64,000 bases of DNA, taken from the NCBI GenBank assembly GCA_047967505.1, contig CM106541.1; one strand, given 5' to 3'. Origin of the DNA: Dipteris shenzhenensis (taxonomy: Eukaryota; Polypodiophyta; Polypodiopsida; Gleicheniales). Below the pieces are notes generated by a model. That model saw only the letters and a list, made by a program, of their open reading frames with translations, had not been told where the DNA came from and searched no databases. Below, one piece after another: positions 20,972-33,109 of this stretch. A program made the position numbers and the translations under genes. Position 1 is the first letter of the stretch. Each line of letters begins with the position of its first letter.

Positions 20972-23016
20972 CCTCGTGTTATCCGATCAAGTACTTATGA
21001 GATGGGAATGCGACTTTGCATGTAAGTCAATTCCACCTAGTTGAAGGTGTGTGCAAGGTATTGTGACCATCGGATATGCTTTGCATTATTGATCAAGCAT
21101 AAAACACCGTTTTTGCCTTAGTGTCATGCACAACCATATAAAAACACGGCCCTAGGAGTGTTATTCAAACAAGTACTTATCGGATGGGGGATCCACTTTG
21201 CACGCAAGTCCGTTTCAACTATGTTGAGGTGTGTGCAAAGTATTGCCACCATCGGATATGCTTTGCATGGTCAATCATGCAAGTATTGTGACCATCGGAT
21301 ATGCTACGCAAGTATCTTTCAACTAGGTTGAGGTGCGTGCAAAGTATTGTGACCATCGGATATGCTTTGCATGGCCGATCACGCATTATACATCATTTTT
21401 CCCCTAGTGATATGCACATCCGCAAAAAAACACGCCCTTAGGTGTGTTATCTGACCAAGTACTTATCGGATGGGTGTGCCTCTTTGAGAACATTTCAATA
21501 CCACCTAGGTTGAGGCGTAGGAAAAGTGTCGTGCCCATCGGATATCCTTTGCATGGTTGATCGAGCATGAAATACTATTTTTGCTCTAGTGTCATGCACA
21601 TTCGTAAAAAATCACGTTGCTAGGTATGTTATCAGATCAAGCACTTATGGGATGGGCATGCCACTTTGCATGTAAGTCAATTCCACCTAGTTGAAGGTGT
21701 GTGCAAAGTATTGTGGATATGCTTTGCATTGTAGATCAAGCATAAAACACCATTTTTGCCTTAGTGTCATGCACAACCATATAAAAACACAGCCCTAGGT
21801 GTGTTATTCAAACAAGTACTTATCGGCTGGGGGCTCCACTTTGCACACATGTCCGTTTCAACTACATTGAGGTGTGTGCAAAGTATTGTCACCATCGGAT
21901 ATGCTTTGCATGGTCAATCACACATTATACACCGTTTTTTCCCTAGTGATATGCACATCTGCAAAAAAACACGCCCTTAGGTGTGTTATTTGACCAAGTA
22001 CTTATCGGATGGGTGTGCCTCTTTGAGAACATTTCAATACCACCTAGGTTGAGGCGTAGGAAAAGTGTTGTGCCCATCGGATATCCTTTTCAGGGTCGAT
22101 CGAGCATTAAACTATTTTTGCTCTAGTGTCATGCACATCCGTAAAAAAACACGGTGCTAGGTATGTTATCCGATCGAGCACTTATGGGATGGGAGTGCCA
22201 CTTTGTATGTAAGTCAATTACACCTAGTTGAAGGTGTGTGCAAAGTATTGTGCCCATTGGATATGCTTTGCATTGTCGATCAAGCATAAAACACCATTTC
22301 TACCTTAGTGTCATGCACAACCATGAAAAAACACGGTCCTAGGTGTGTTAATCAAAGAAGTACTTATCGAATGGGGGCTCCACTTTGCACGCAAGTCAAT
22401 TTCAACTAGTTGAGGTGCGTGCAAAGTATTGTCACCATCGGATATACTTTGCATGGTCAATCACGCATTATACACCGTATTTCCCTAGTGATATGCACAT
22501 CCGTAAAAAAATACGCCCTTAGGTATGTTATCTGACCAACTACTTATCGGATGGGTGTGCCTCTTTGAGAACATTTCAATACCACCTAGGTTGAGGCGTA
22601 GGAAAAGTGTTGTGCCCATCGGATATTCTTTGCATGGTCGATCGAGCATTAAATACTATTTTTTCACTAGTGTCATGCACATCCGTAAAAAAACACGCTG
22701 CTAGGTATGTTATCCGATCAAGCACTTATGGGATGGGTGTGCCACTTTGCATGTAAGTCATTTCCACCTAGTTGAAGGTGTTGCAAAGTATTGTGCCCAT
22801 CGGATATGCTTTGCATTGTCGATCAAGCATAAAACACCGTTTTTGGCTTAGTGTCATGCACAACCATGAAAAAACACGGTCCTAAGTGTGTTAATCAAAC
22901 AAGTACTTATCGGATGGGGGCTCCAGTTTGCACACAAGTCCGTTTCATCAAGGTTGAGATGCGTGCAAAGTATTGTCACCATCGGATATGCTCTGCATGG
23001 TCGATTATGCATTATA
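20972..23016 (+). repeat. ~180-bp satellite array 1 with trimeric higher-order structure
   Basis: Eleven or so tandem monomers of about 180 bp. Each carries a TACTTATCGGATGGG-type start, a CACTTTGCATGCAAGTC-type block, CAAAGTATTGTGCCCATCGG and AAAAAACACG. Three monomer types alternate: A (GATCAAGCACTTATGGGATG), B (ATTCAAACAAGTACTTATCG with a GGGGGCTCCACTTTGCAC block) and C (CTGACCAAGTACTTATCGG with CTCTTTGAGAACATTTC). A-type starts fall at about 20992, 21642, 22179 and 22723, giving ~540-bp trimers; the first is lengthened by a partial duplication near 21270-21380. Length and organisation resemble plant centromeric or subtelomeric satellites. Non-coding. Confidence 0.93.
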
Positions 23017-23463
23017 GTAGTGTGAACCCGCTCTCTTTTTTAATGTGTAGTCCGAGAATTGGTGATCAAAGAAAACAAGACCTAATTATTTGTCATATTC
23101 GAACCACAATCACATGTGCCTTCCAAATCACAATCGCATATGCCTTCCAAGTTTCTAAGGACTATTTCAATTTCCTTAATATGACATTTGCCAATGCACC
23201 AATCTAATTATTATGCATGTATAAAAGATAATGAACATAAAGAAGAGAAATCAACACAATTGGCAATTATTGCATGTATACGGGAATACAAGGAAGGTGT
23301 AGCATGTTAGGCCACAATTTAATTTTACTATTTTCTTTTAAACTCCACTTTTACTATTTAATTTTACTTCTCCCTTTTAAACTCCACTCATGTATGAGAG
23401 TACAAGGAAGGTGTGACATGTTAGGCCACAATTTAATTTTACTATTTTCTTTTGACTTTGGTG
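23017..23463. other. Spacer with one 116-bp direct duplication
   Basis: AT-rich spacer between two satellites. A segment reading AGGAAGGTGTAGCATGTTAG and continuing GCCACAATTTAATTTTAC occurs at about 23289 and again at about 23405. No gene seen. Confidence 0.6.
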
Positions 23464-25545
23464 GTACGCTAACGTGTAGTCGTGCTAGTAGGGATTGCTT
23501 CTATGTCACGCAAACCAAATCAGTTGGAGACCAAATCTTGTGTGGATGTACGTCTAGGGTAGCCTAAGAGGCGTGTGAAGTTTCGTCCCCAACAGGGTTT
23601 AGGATTTAGGGTCCAGGGTTTAGGGTTTAGGGTTTAGGGTTTAGCCGTGCTAGTAGGGATTGCTTCTACGTGGCGCAAACCAAATCAGTTGGAGACCAAA
23701 TCTTGCGTGGATGTACGTCTAGGGTAGCCTAAGAGGCGTGTGAAGTTTCGTCCCCAACAGGGTTTAGGATTTAGGGTCCAGGGTTTAGGGTTTAGGGTTT
23801 AGGGTTTAGCCGTGCTAGTAGGGATTGCTTCTACGTGGCGCAAACCAAATCAGTTGGAGACCAAATCTTGCGTGGATGTACGTCTAGGGTAGCCTAAGAG
23901 GCGTGTGAAGTTTTGTCCCCAACAGGGTTTAGGATTTAGGGTCCAGGGTTTAGGGTTTAGCCGTGCTAGTAGGGATTGCTTCTACGTGGCGCAAACCAAA
24001 TCAGTTGGAGACCAAATCTTGCGTGGATGTACGTCAAGGGTAGCCTAAGAGGCGTGTGAAGTTTGGTCCCCAACAGGGTTTAGGATTTAGGGTCCAGGGT
24101 TTAGGGTTTAGGGTTTAGGGTTTAGCTGTGCTAGTAGGGATTGCTTCTACGTGGCGCAAACCAAATCAATTGGAGACCAAATCTTGCGTCGATGTACGTC
24201 TAGGGTAGCCTAAGAGGTGTGTGAAGTTTCATCCCCAACAGGGTTTAGGATTTAGGGTCCAGGGTTTAGGGTTTAGGGTTTAGGGTTTAGCCGTGCTAGT
24301 AGGGATTGCTTCTACATGGCGCAAACAAAATCAGTTGGAGACCAAATCTTGCGTGGATGTACGTCTAGGGTAGCCTAAGAGGCGTGTGAAGTTTTGTGCC
24401 CAACAAGGTTTAGGATTTAGGGTCCAGGGTTTAGGGTTTAGGGTTTAGTCGTGCTAGTAGAAATTGTAAAAATGTATGCATTTGTCCTTCCACGTGGCGC
24501 ATACCAAATCAATTGGAGACCAAATCTTGCGTGGATGTACGTCTAGGGTGGCCTAAGAGGCGTGTGAAGTTTCGTGCCCAACAGGGTTTAGGATTTAGGG
24601 TCCAGGGTTTAGGGTTTAGGGTTTAGTCGTGCTAGTAGAAATTGTAAAAATGTATGCATATGTCCTTCCACGTGGCGCATACCAAATCAGTTGGAGACCA
24701 AATCTTGCGTGGATGTACGTCTAGGGTAGCTTAAGAGGCGTGTGAAGTTTCGTCCCCAACAGATAAGTCCACGTGCATATTTCATTAGTATGTGCGCCAT
24801 TTTTCATACGTAGTCACGAGTGCTAGTAGGGATTGTAAAAATGTACTCAACTGTCCTTCCATGTGGCGCATACCAAATCAGTTGGGCACCAAATCTTGCG
24901 TGGATGTACGTCTATGGTAGCCTAAGAGTCGTGCAAAGTTTCATTTCCAACAGATAAGTCCACACGCGTATTTCGTTAGTACATGCGCCATAGCTCATAC
25001 GTAGTCGTGCTAGTAGGGATTGCAAAAATGTACGCATTGTACCTTCCACATGGCGCATACCAAATCAGTTGGGCACCAAATCTTGCGTGGATGTACGTCT
25101 ACGGTAACCTAAGAGCCGTGCAAAGTTTAATCTCCAACAGATAAGTCCACATGCATATTTGGTTAGTACGTGCGCCATTTCTCACACGTAGTCGTGCTAG
25201 TAGGGATTGTAAAAATGTACGCATTATACCTTCCACGTGGCGCATACCAAATAAGTTGGAGACCAAATCTTGCGTGGATGTATGTCTAGGGTGGCCTAAG
25301 AGTCGTGCGAAGTTTCATTCCCAACAGATAAGTCCACATGCGCATTTCGTTAGTACATGCGCCATAGCTCATACGTAGTCACGAGTGCTAGTAGGGATTG
25401 TAAAAATGTACGCATTGTACCTTCCACATGGCGCACACCAAATCAATTCAGACCAAATCTCACGTGGATGTATGTCTAGGGTGGCCTAAGAGTCGTGCGA
25501 AGTTTCATCCCCAACAAGCAAGTCCACACGCGTATTTCGTTAGTA
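23464..25545 (+). repeat. Second satellite, with telomere-like blocks in its first half
   Basis: Tandem monomers start at CGTGCTAGTAGGGATTG (about 23481, 23646, 23811, 23962, 24127, 24292, 24450, 24628, 24819, 25006, 25193, 25384). The first eight are 151-191 bp, mostly ~165 bp, and each ends in 30-50 bp of GGTTTAGGATTTAGGGTCC followed by TTTAGGG repeats. The last four are about 187-191 bp and carry in the same place an unrelated block, ATAAGTCCACATGCATATTT plus GTGCGCCAT. Both kinds share the conserved CCAAATCTTGCGTGGATGTA core. Confidence 0.93.
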
Positions 25546-25885
25546 CGTGCGTGAATTTTCTTAGTCACATTTTTAAAATGTCCTAATGCACAAAACAAAT
25601 TACAGCATTACTACTAATAAACAATTTTTGTATTACAAATACAACAAATCCCATTGAGAAGACATCGGACATCATGTTAAAAATAGAATCTAATACAATG
25701 ATGTGTATGAACGTGTATACAGCCATCATAGTGAAATACAAAATATGAGTACATGAAAATTACAATGGTACGGTCACACAGTGAGCCTATACATATCGAA
25801 TACAAAAAAGTGTAATCAACTAGTGATACCCAATAAAAATCAATCTGATCAACTGATGATCCCAAAAAATATGATATGTAATGTG
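25546..25885. other. AT-rich spacer, no gene seen
   Basis: AT-rich sequence between the satellite end and the 3' end of the minus-strand transposon-like gene; probably its 3' untranslated region and flank. A poly-A signal in gene orientation was not clearly identified. Confidence 0.4.
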
Positions 25886-27858
25886 CTACTCCTCAGGATC
25901 AGCTCTCATGCCAATAGTTGCAAGTATGCTCTCGTGATCCGTCACTGCAAGGCGCCATCGTGGAGTGGACATCGCCTTGCGAGTGCGAACACGACTCAAA
26001 GTAATCTTGATCCCAACAACAAGATGAGAATACATGTATGCCTCCCGATCCGCCATGTACTCCTGGAACTCAATATAGCGACCACGCCTCTGTATCTGCT
26101 GAAAATAGTGGCCACCGACGATCATGCTATGAGCATTGAAGTGCATCCCATGCCCATCCACTGTATCCTCATTCAGCACACTCTTCAGCATAGAGCATCG
26201 CAACAAGTAATAATCCACACCCTCCTCATTGCCCTCCGAAGCAATAACCACGAAGATATCACCAATACGCAAAATATCTATAAGCTGGTCATAATCTCTA
26301 GAGGAACTGAATCCCGCATCCTGATCATCATGTATCTCCTCCCAAGGCTGGAAGGGAGAAAGCACTCGCCGTACCCATGGATCGGCCCATGGTATCATGG
26401 AGCACCCTCCCCAATCATCATCAATGCATGCAGAGCAAAAACATGCAAACTGTCGAGAAAAGATCGCGGGGTGAGACTCACCTACACTCCTGATGGAATG
26501 GAAATCAAGAGTGCCAGGCACAGAACGACAATCAAAAGGCCTCGACCGATCAAGACTCCCAATGTCCACGCACCAAAAATACCGGCTCACCACCCTATCG
26601 TCACGTGACTGAAACGAGGACGTAGCCATCCACTACACAATATGGAATGAATGAAGTCACGAGGGCTAGTAGGAACCACTCCCCTATGACCATCAAGGGA
26701 ACGGAATACATCATACATCAATCCAAAATCCACATGGTAGCGACAACAGCATGTGTCACGCTCCTGAGAGCATCGCACAAACCATGGCTTGCATCGCTCA
26801 AATGACCTCTGCCCAATATTGAACTTCGGGTGCGCCTCTACAAACTGAGTGTACAACTCAGTCTGGGTACACTCCAAAAAACATGCACCATGCTCAATGT
26901 ACACACCGCGTGACACCCTCTTCCACAATGCCTTCTTGAACACCGGGGATGCTCTGCAATGCTCCTCCCAAAACTGTTGTATGAAGGACCTAGTGGAATC
27001 ATCCAACAATCGATCGCTGCGAGGTGCACGACCACTCGAAGCCCAAAGAGCATCAGTCTCACTATCCTCTAGACTCTGCCTCCTAATGATGCCTGCTCGC
27101 AATGTGCGTGGTGCAATCTGAAGAAGACGTGAAGCGGTACGCACATGGCCTATCATATGAGGTCTACTAATGGCAGCCACAATAGCACGACGTGCTGCCA
27201 AGGCATCACTGGAGTTCCTATGCTTAATAGAAGCATATGAACATCGAACACTGCTAAGGACCTCGCTAGATACAACCCTATCTCTACGTGCACCAAGACC
27301 AGCAAGCCTCCTACACTCTACCAAGTCAGGGTGATCAATCAGGGATGTAAGAAGAGAAGACTACGAAGCTGGCGTGAGGTCACAAAAAAAAGACTGCACA
27401 ATCTTGCTAGTACGACGACGGATAGTGGACTTCGGCAAGTCACGTCGTGAAGCAACACTGCTGCTGCAAGGTGGGGCAACGGGATCAATGGGAGATGGTA
27501 GGGTGGACGGGGGAAGGGAGGCGCCAAGCGGAGCGGGGGGAGGGGGAGGGGGAGGGGGAGGGGGGAGGGTGGAGGGGGAAGAGGTAGAGGTGGAGGCCAA
27601 AATGTAGGTGGCTAGGGGAAGGGCGGAGGCTAGAGGTAGGGGAGCGGATGAGCATGGGGGGACAATGGAGGTGGGGGTGGGGGTGGAGGTGGGATGTAGA
27701 GGTAGAGTTGGAGGTGGATCAGTGGTGGCAGCGCGAGCTCGAGCTCTAGAGGCTCCTTTGCGCTCACGAGCCTTCCGCTTGCGCTCCTCGTCAATGAGAT
27801 TTGGGGGGGGGTTCCTACATCTTTCACGTCTACTAGCTCTACGGCTTTGAGAACCCAT
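25886..27858 (-). pseudogene. DNA-transposon-like gene, core-deleted (family member 1)
   Basis: Transcribed leftwards from ATG at 27858. Residues 1-45 are Arg/Lys-rich (ERKRKARERKG), followed by a Pro/Ser-rich linker and one in-frame TAG at 27361-27363. The open frame then continues to 26587 with a Cys/His segment, PWFVRCSQERDTCCCRYHVD. A second frame (26629-25886) has a C-terminal domain including FACFCSACIDDDW and GDIFVVIASEG-VDYYLLRC, which matches the product at 56311-56559 (GDHFALLASS-NDYYVVLCR). That second copy also has a DDE-like core which is missing here between the two frames. I know this as an unnamed mobile-element-associated family; a nuclear, DNA-binding role is inference. Confidence 0.55.
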
Positions 27859-28078
27859 TCTCAATGAAAGTAGGATGGAAGGTGTGACAAAGTGATGAGG
27901 AGGCAAGAATGGCTAAGAATGGGTGAAATGAACCAAAACGTGGTGTCTTATACAGAGCCTCAACTCATTCACTAGATTGCTCTTAGATTGCTCTTCATTA
28001 TTATTGGTGGAGAGGTGCTAAGATTGATACTAATTGGCTTAGTTTTGGTGGAGAGGTCTGCTGAGCCGCGATCAGACC
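27859..28078. other. Upstream region of the transposon-like gene
   Basis: About 220 bp of AT-rich sequence between the start codon at 27858 and the palindrome cluster. It contains a direct repeat of TTGGTGGAGAGGT (about 28004 and 28043). It may include the promoter of the minus-strand gene; no clear TATA box was assigned. Confidence 0.4.
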
Positions 28079-28082
28079 TTAT

Positions 28083-28219
28083 ACATCGATCGAGGTATTT
28101 AGTGCATTGCGCATGCATGCATGTATGAACCTCGATCGAGGTATCTCTATGTGTCCTCGGTCACATACCTCGAACGAGGTATTGTATGCCTCACCCATCA
28201 TATGTACCTCGATCGAGGT
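28083..28219. repeat. Cluster of ~38-bp-spaced palindromes ACCTCGATCGAGGT
   Basis: Perfect 14-bp palindromes occur at 28129-28142 and 28206-28219, with one-mismatch copies at 28083-28096 and 28167-28180. Spacing is 46, 38 and 39 bp. The cluster lies 225-360 bp upstream of the minus-strand transposon-like gene. Regularly spaced palindromes like these are typical of subterminal transposase-binding sites. Confidence 0.8.
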
Positions 28220-28299
28220 ATTGTATGCATCGCACATCGTCATGTGTATACATCTGGCTGATGTGGCAGCATGCATGGTCATGATGTGGTAATATAGTC

Positions 28300-28620
28300 T
28301 CTTCCTGCATGGTCATGATGTGGTACTGGGCATGATGTGGCATGATGAGTTGGCATTCATGAGGTGGTAGATGACATGGCAAATTGAGGTGGAGGGATTG
28401 GTGACGTGGCCAGGAGAGGAGGTATGCCAAGGTGGCATTGTGTGATCACATGGCTGATGATGTGGAATGATGAGGTGGCACATGCGGCAGCACGTGTGGC
28501 AATGTAAGGTGACATGGCAAGGAGTGATGTCACATCTGCTTGATGAGATGGCACCACGTGGTCTAACAACGTGGCATGGTTTTGATGACTCAGCCTTCCA
28601 CATGGGCAGCATGCAGACTC
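28300..28620 (+). repeat. GATGTGGCA-type degenerate repeat
   Basis: Around twenty imperfect copies of a 10-11-bp unit of the form GA-GTGGCA (GATGATGTGGCA, GACATGGCA, AACGTGGCA). The same unit fills 39950-40520 inside the leader of Copia-C. Some copies contain ACGTGGC, the core recognised by plant bZIP factors. Confidence 0.75.
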
Positions 28621-29501
28621 CAAAGGCTTGCCACTAGGTTCGGTGATGCTCCTAGCCTACCTCACCAAGCCTAATACCAAGCCTACCTTGTCTTGGTATT
28701 AGGCTTGGGTGGCCCTTTTTCCCCCACAAAAGGGAGATTTAACTATTGGAGGCCATATCGTACGTTTTCCTTACTGAAATTTAACCAAAATTTTTTCCTC
28801 TTATTCATCATGCAGAGGACTAAAAATATTGACATTTTTGAAATGTTTGGTTATGTTTGAGAATTACTAGATTTATTTTTAATATTCTTTGTTGATCCTC
28901 TAAGGAGTAAAAGTAAAAATTAAACTTCAATCTTCCTAAATCTAACCGTTGGATTTGGGATTTGATGATTCAACCACACACCCTTATGTGCCTACTAACC
29001 TTCCACTGAATTGGATTTGCTTAATTATTCAAAATACTAAAAAAATGTGGTGTGCTACTAAAATGCATGTATTTTATGACTTTATTTATTATAAATAATT
29101 ATTTATAATTAGATAAATCATTCAAAAAATTACCAATAAATCAAGTTAAGCTCTACATAATGCAAAGAGACCACTTACAAAGTTTCAATAACATTTAATC
29201 TAAAATGAGTGAGAAATTTAGAATTTTATATGACACTCTTTGTTCGTGACAAACGTGTGACCACCCTGGAACCATGCCGTGTGACACAAAGAAATTTTTT
29301 GTGTGTGCATCGAATTTTCGATCAGACTATATGATTTTGTGCACAATAGCAAGTGTGATGTTGTGTCAGAAGACTTCAAAGACTAGATCCATAGGAAAGT
29401 AGGTGAGATTTGCATTTTTGTGTGCTAAAAAGCTTGTTTTTCCACCTCCTTAGGATTGGGGAGTGAACAAAAAGTGGACACCCTTAGCTTGCTACCACCC
29501 A
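28621..29501. other. AT-rich spacer with one strong hairpin
   Basis: No gene seen. A perfect 15-bp inverted repeat, AAGCCTAATACCAAG at 28667-28681 and its complement at 28692-28706 with a 10-base loop, is extended on both sides by a bulged CACC/GGGTGG pair. The rest is AT-rich. Confidence 0.6.
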
Positions 29502-32117
29502 TGCCACTTTGAGAACATTTCAACCACCTAGGTTAAGGCGTAGGAAAAGTATTGTGCCCATGGGATATGCTTTGCATGGTCGATCGAGCATTAAATACCA
29601 TTTTTGCCTTGGTGTCATCCAGATCCGTAAAAAAACATGCCGCTAGGTGTGTTATCCGATCAAGTACTTATGCGATGGGAATGCCACTTTGCATGTAAGT
29701 CAACTCCACCTAGTTGAAGGTGTGTGCAAATTATTGTGCCCATCGGATATGCTTTGCATTGTCGATCAAGCATAAAACACCCTTTTTTCCTTAGTGTCAT
29801 GCACAACCATATAAAAACACGGCCGTAGGTGTGTTATTCAAACAAGTACTTATCGGCGGATGGGGGCTCCACTTTGCACGCAAGTCCATTTCAACTACCT
29901 TGAGGTGCGTGCAAAGTATTGTCACCATCAGATATGCTTTGCATGGTCGATCACGCATTATACACCATTTTTTCCCTAGTGATATGCACATCCGCAAAAA
30001 AACACGCCCTTAGGTGTGTTATCTGACCAAGTACTTATCGGATGGGTGTGCCTCTTTGAGAACATTTTAATACCACCTAGTTTGAGGTGTAGGAAAAGTG
30101 TTGTGCCCATCAGATATCCTTTGCATGGTCGATCGAGCATTAAATACTATTTTTGCTCTAGTGTCATGCACATCCATAAAAAAACACGCTGCTAGGTATG
30201 TTATCCGATCAAGCACTTATGGGATGGGAGTGTCACTTTGCATGTAAGTCAATTCCTCCTAGTTGAAGGTGTGTGCAAAGTATTGTGCCCATCGGATATG
30301 CTTTGCATTGTTGATCAAGCATAAAACACCGTTTTTGCCTTAGTGTCATGCACAACCATGAAAAAACACGGTCCTAGGTGTGTTAATCAAACAAGTACTT
30401 ATTGGATGGGGGCTCCACTTTGCACGCAAGTCTGTTTCAACTACGATGAGGTGCGTGCAAAGTATTGTCACCATCGGATATGCTTTGCATGGTCGATCAC
30501 GCATTATACACCGTTTTTTCCCTAGTGATATGCACATCCGCAAAAAAACACACCCTTAGGTGTGTTATCTGACCAAGTACTTATCGGATGGGTGTGCCTC
30601 TTTGAGAACATTTCAATACCACCTAAGTTGTAGTGTAGGAAAAGTGTTGTGCCCATCAGATATCCTTTGCATGGTCGATCGAGCATTAAATACTATTTTT
30701 GCTCTAGTGTCATGCACATCCATAAAAAAACACGCTGCTAGGTATGTTATCCGATCAAGCACTTATGGGATGGCGTGCCACTTTGCATGTAAGTCAATTC
30801 CACCTAGTTGAAGGTGTTTGCAAAGTATTGTGCCCATCGGATATGCTTTTCATTGTTGATCAAGCATAAAACACCGTTTTTGCCTTAGTGTCAAGCACAT
30901 TTGTAAAAAAACACGGTCCTAGGTGTGTTATCGGATCAAGTACTTATCTAGCCGACACGCCACTTTTCGTGCAGCTCAATAACACCTAGGTTGACGTGGG
31001 TGCAAAGTATTGTGCCCATCGGATGTATTTTTCATGGTATATCATGTATTAAACTCCGTTTGTGCCTCAATGTCATGCACAACCATAAAAAAACACGCTT
31101 TTAGGTGTGTTATCTGACCAACTTCTTATTAGATGGGTGTACCACTTTGCATGCAATGCAATACCACAATTTTTGAGACTCATGCAAAGTATTGTGCCCA
31201 TCGGATATGCTTTGCATTGTCGAACAAGCATTAAACACTGTTTTGGCCTTAGTGTCATGCACAACCGTCAAAAAACGCGGTCCTAGATGTGTTATTCGAC
31301 TAAGTACCTATGGGATGGGCACGTCACTTTGCATGTAAGTCAATAATACCTAGGTTGAGATGTGTGCAAAGTATTGTGATGATCGGATATGCGTTGCATT
31401 GTCGATTAAGCATAAAACAGCGTTTTTGCCTTAGTGTCATGGACAACAACCAATAAAAAACATGGTCCTAGGTGTGATATTCTAAAAAGTACTTGTCAGA
31501 TGGGGGAACCACTTTGCAAGAAATTCAATTTCAACTAGGTTGATGTGCGTGCATAGTATTGTGTCTATCGGTTATGCCTTGCATGGGGGATCACACATTA
31601 TACACCGTTTTTCCCCTAGTGTTATGCACATCCGTCAAAGAACACGCTCTTAGGTGTATTATCATACCAAGTACTTATTGAATGGGCATTCCACTTTGCA
31701 TGGAATACCATACCACCGCTTTTGAGGCACGTGCAAAGTATTGTGCCCATCAGATATGCTTTACATGGTAGATTGAGTATTAAATACCGTTTTTTCCTTG
31801 GTGTCATGTACAACCGTCAAAAAACACGATCCTAGGTGTATTTTTCAAACAAGTACTTATCGGATGGGGATGCCACTTTGCACACAAGTCAATACTGCCT
31901 AGGTTGAGGAACGTGCAAAGTCTTGTGTCCATTGGATATGCTTTGCATAGTCGATCGCACATTATACACCATTTTGTTCTTGGTGTTATGCACAATCATC
32001 ATAAAATACGTTTGGAGGTGTATTATCTGAACAAGTACTTATGGGATGGGTGCACCACTTTGTATGCAAGTCAATACGACCTAGGTTGAGGCGTGTACAA
32101 AGTTTTGTGCCCATCGG
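29502..32117 (+). repeat. ~180-bp satellite array 2
   Basis: Same satellite and orientation as the array at 20972, about fourteen monomers. The A-B-C order is clear in the first half, with A-type starts at about 29663, 30213 and 30760 (about 548 bp apart). From about 30900 the monomers become more diverged and the trimer pattern fades, as at the edge of an array. It ends abruptly at CCCATCGG (32117). Confidence 0.92.
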
Positions 32118-32429
32118 AGAAATGTAGATACGATAATATTAGAAAATTATCGGTATGTGTATATGTGTGTGTGTGGCAAACAATTTTGATACAACAAAGT
32201 AAACACCTAGTGCACAAATTATGCACTTCATACCTTGAGTATTGTGTCAAAATAAAAGCTGAAATAAGCTTGTTGATGAGGATAAATACGCCCTTGAATA
32301 AAAGCACAGTTGTTGTATGACCACAATAGGATCGCTTTGACACCTGTGATTTTTCCCACATGTAAGTTTGCAAATAGTATAAAAAATGATATAATAATAT
32401 ATTAATAATTTGCAAATGTATATAGCAAG
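32118..32429. other. AT-rich junction after satellite, no gene seen
   Basis: Non-coding sequence with a short (GT)n stretch at about 32156-32176. It begins exactly where the satellite stops mid-monomer, so it may contain the left boundary of the large element that follows, but no CACTA-type tip was found here. Confidence 0.4.
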
Positions 32430-32930
32430 TGAGTAATGGGAAGTGGAAGTGGGAGTGAGGAGGGAGGAGTGGAATGGGAGAGGAAAGTAATAGGGGTGTA
32501 TGATAATAAGTATAAAAAATAGTATAATAATATATTAATAGTTTTCAAATGGCAAGTGAGTAATGGGAAGTGGAAATGAGAGTGGGGAGGGAAGAATGGA
32601 ATGGGAGAGGGGGAGGTAATAGGGGAGTAGGATAATAAGGGAGTGAAATGAGTGAGGGGAGTTAATAGGGGATGAAAAAGAGGAGGGTGAGATGGGGAAG
32701 TATGGGATTTTGGGAAATGGGAGGAGTATGGGACGTGGTGGAAATGTGGGATGGGAGTGGTGGCAATGGGGGAGGAAGAAGAAATGGATGGGGGGAGGGC
32801 CAATGGAAGATTGGGATGAGGGATGGGGGTCCAATGGGAGAGGGGGAGTAATGGGAGCCAATGGGAGAGGGGAGAAATAGGAGAGAGGGGAGGAATGGAA
32901 AGCCAATAGGAGAGGAGGAGGAAAACCTAA
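32430..32930 (+). repeat. Purine-rich duplicated segment
   Basis: Two related copies of a segment beginning with a run of AATAATATATTAATA and continuing GCAAGTGAGTAATGGGAAGTGG start near 32391 and 32530. Repeated AATGGGAGAGGGGGAG-type units follow up to a TATA-containing leader. Open frames here are compositional. Confidence 0.7.
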
Positions 32931-32937
32931 TTTTTCT

Positions 32938-33062
32938 TATATATAGTCTTCCTTCTTCATTCATTCTCCCCTCATTTCATTCATTGAAGCAAGAAAGCAA
33001 GGCCGAGCAAGAAAGGAAGAGCAAGAAAGCAAGAAAGAGCAAACTTACAAACTTTCCAGGTA
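32938..33062 (+). promoter_or_regulatory. Putative promoter and leader exon (copy 1)
   Basis: TATATATA at 32938-32945 is followed by CTTC-rich DNA, a leader with CATTTCATTCATTGAAGCAA and a donor-like TTTCCAGGTAATTG. The same arrangement, with clearly related sequence, occurs at 42426-42552. It reads as a core promoter, a short untranslated first exon and the start of an intron. The coding exons would lie far downstream (45981); this copy may be redundant or left over from a duplication. Confidence 0.45.
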
Positions 33063-33109
33063 ATTGCAAATTTCTTTGATTAATTCTTTATCTAGATTTT
33101 TTTTAAAAA

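Noticed and set aside
23580-24640. Chromosome-end telomere
   Set aside because: TTTAGGG runs are short (four to five units), regularly embedded in satellite monomers and followed by more DNA, so they are interstitial.
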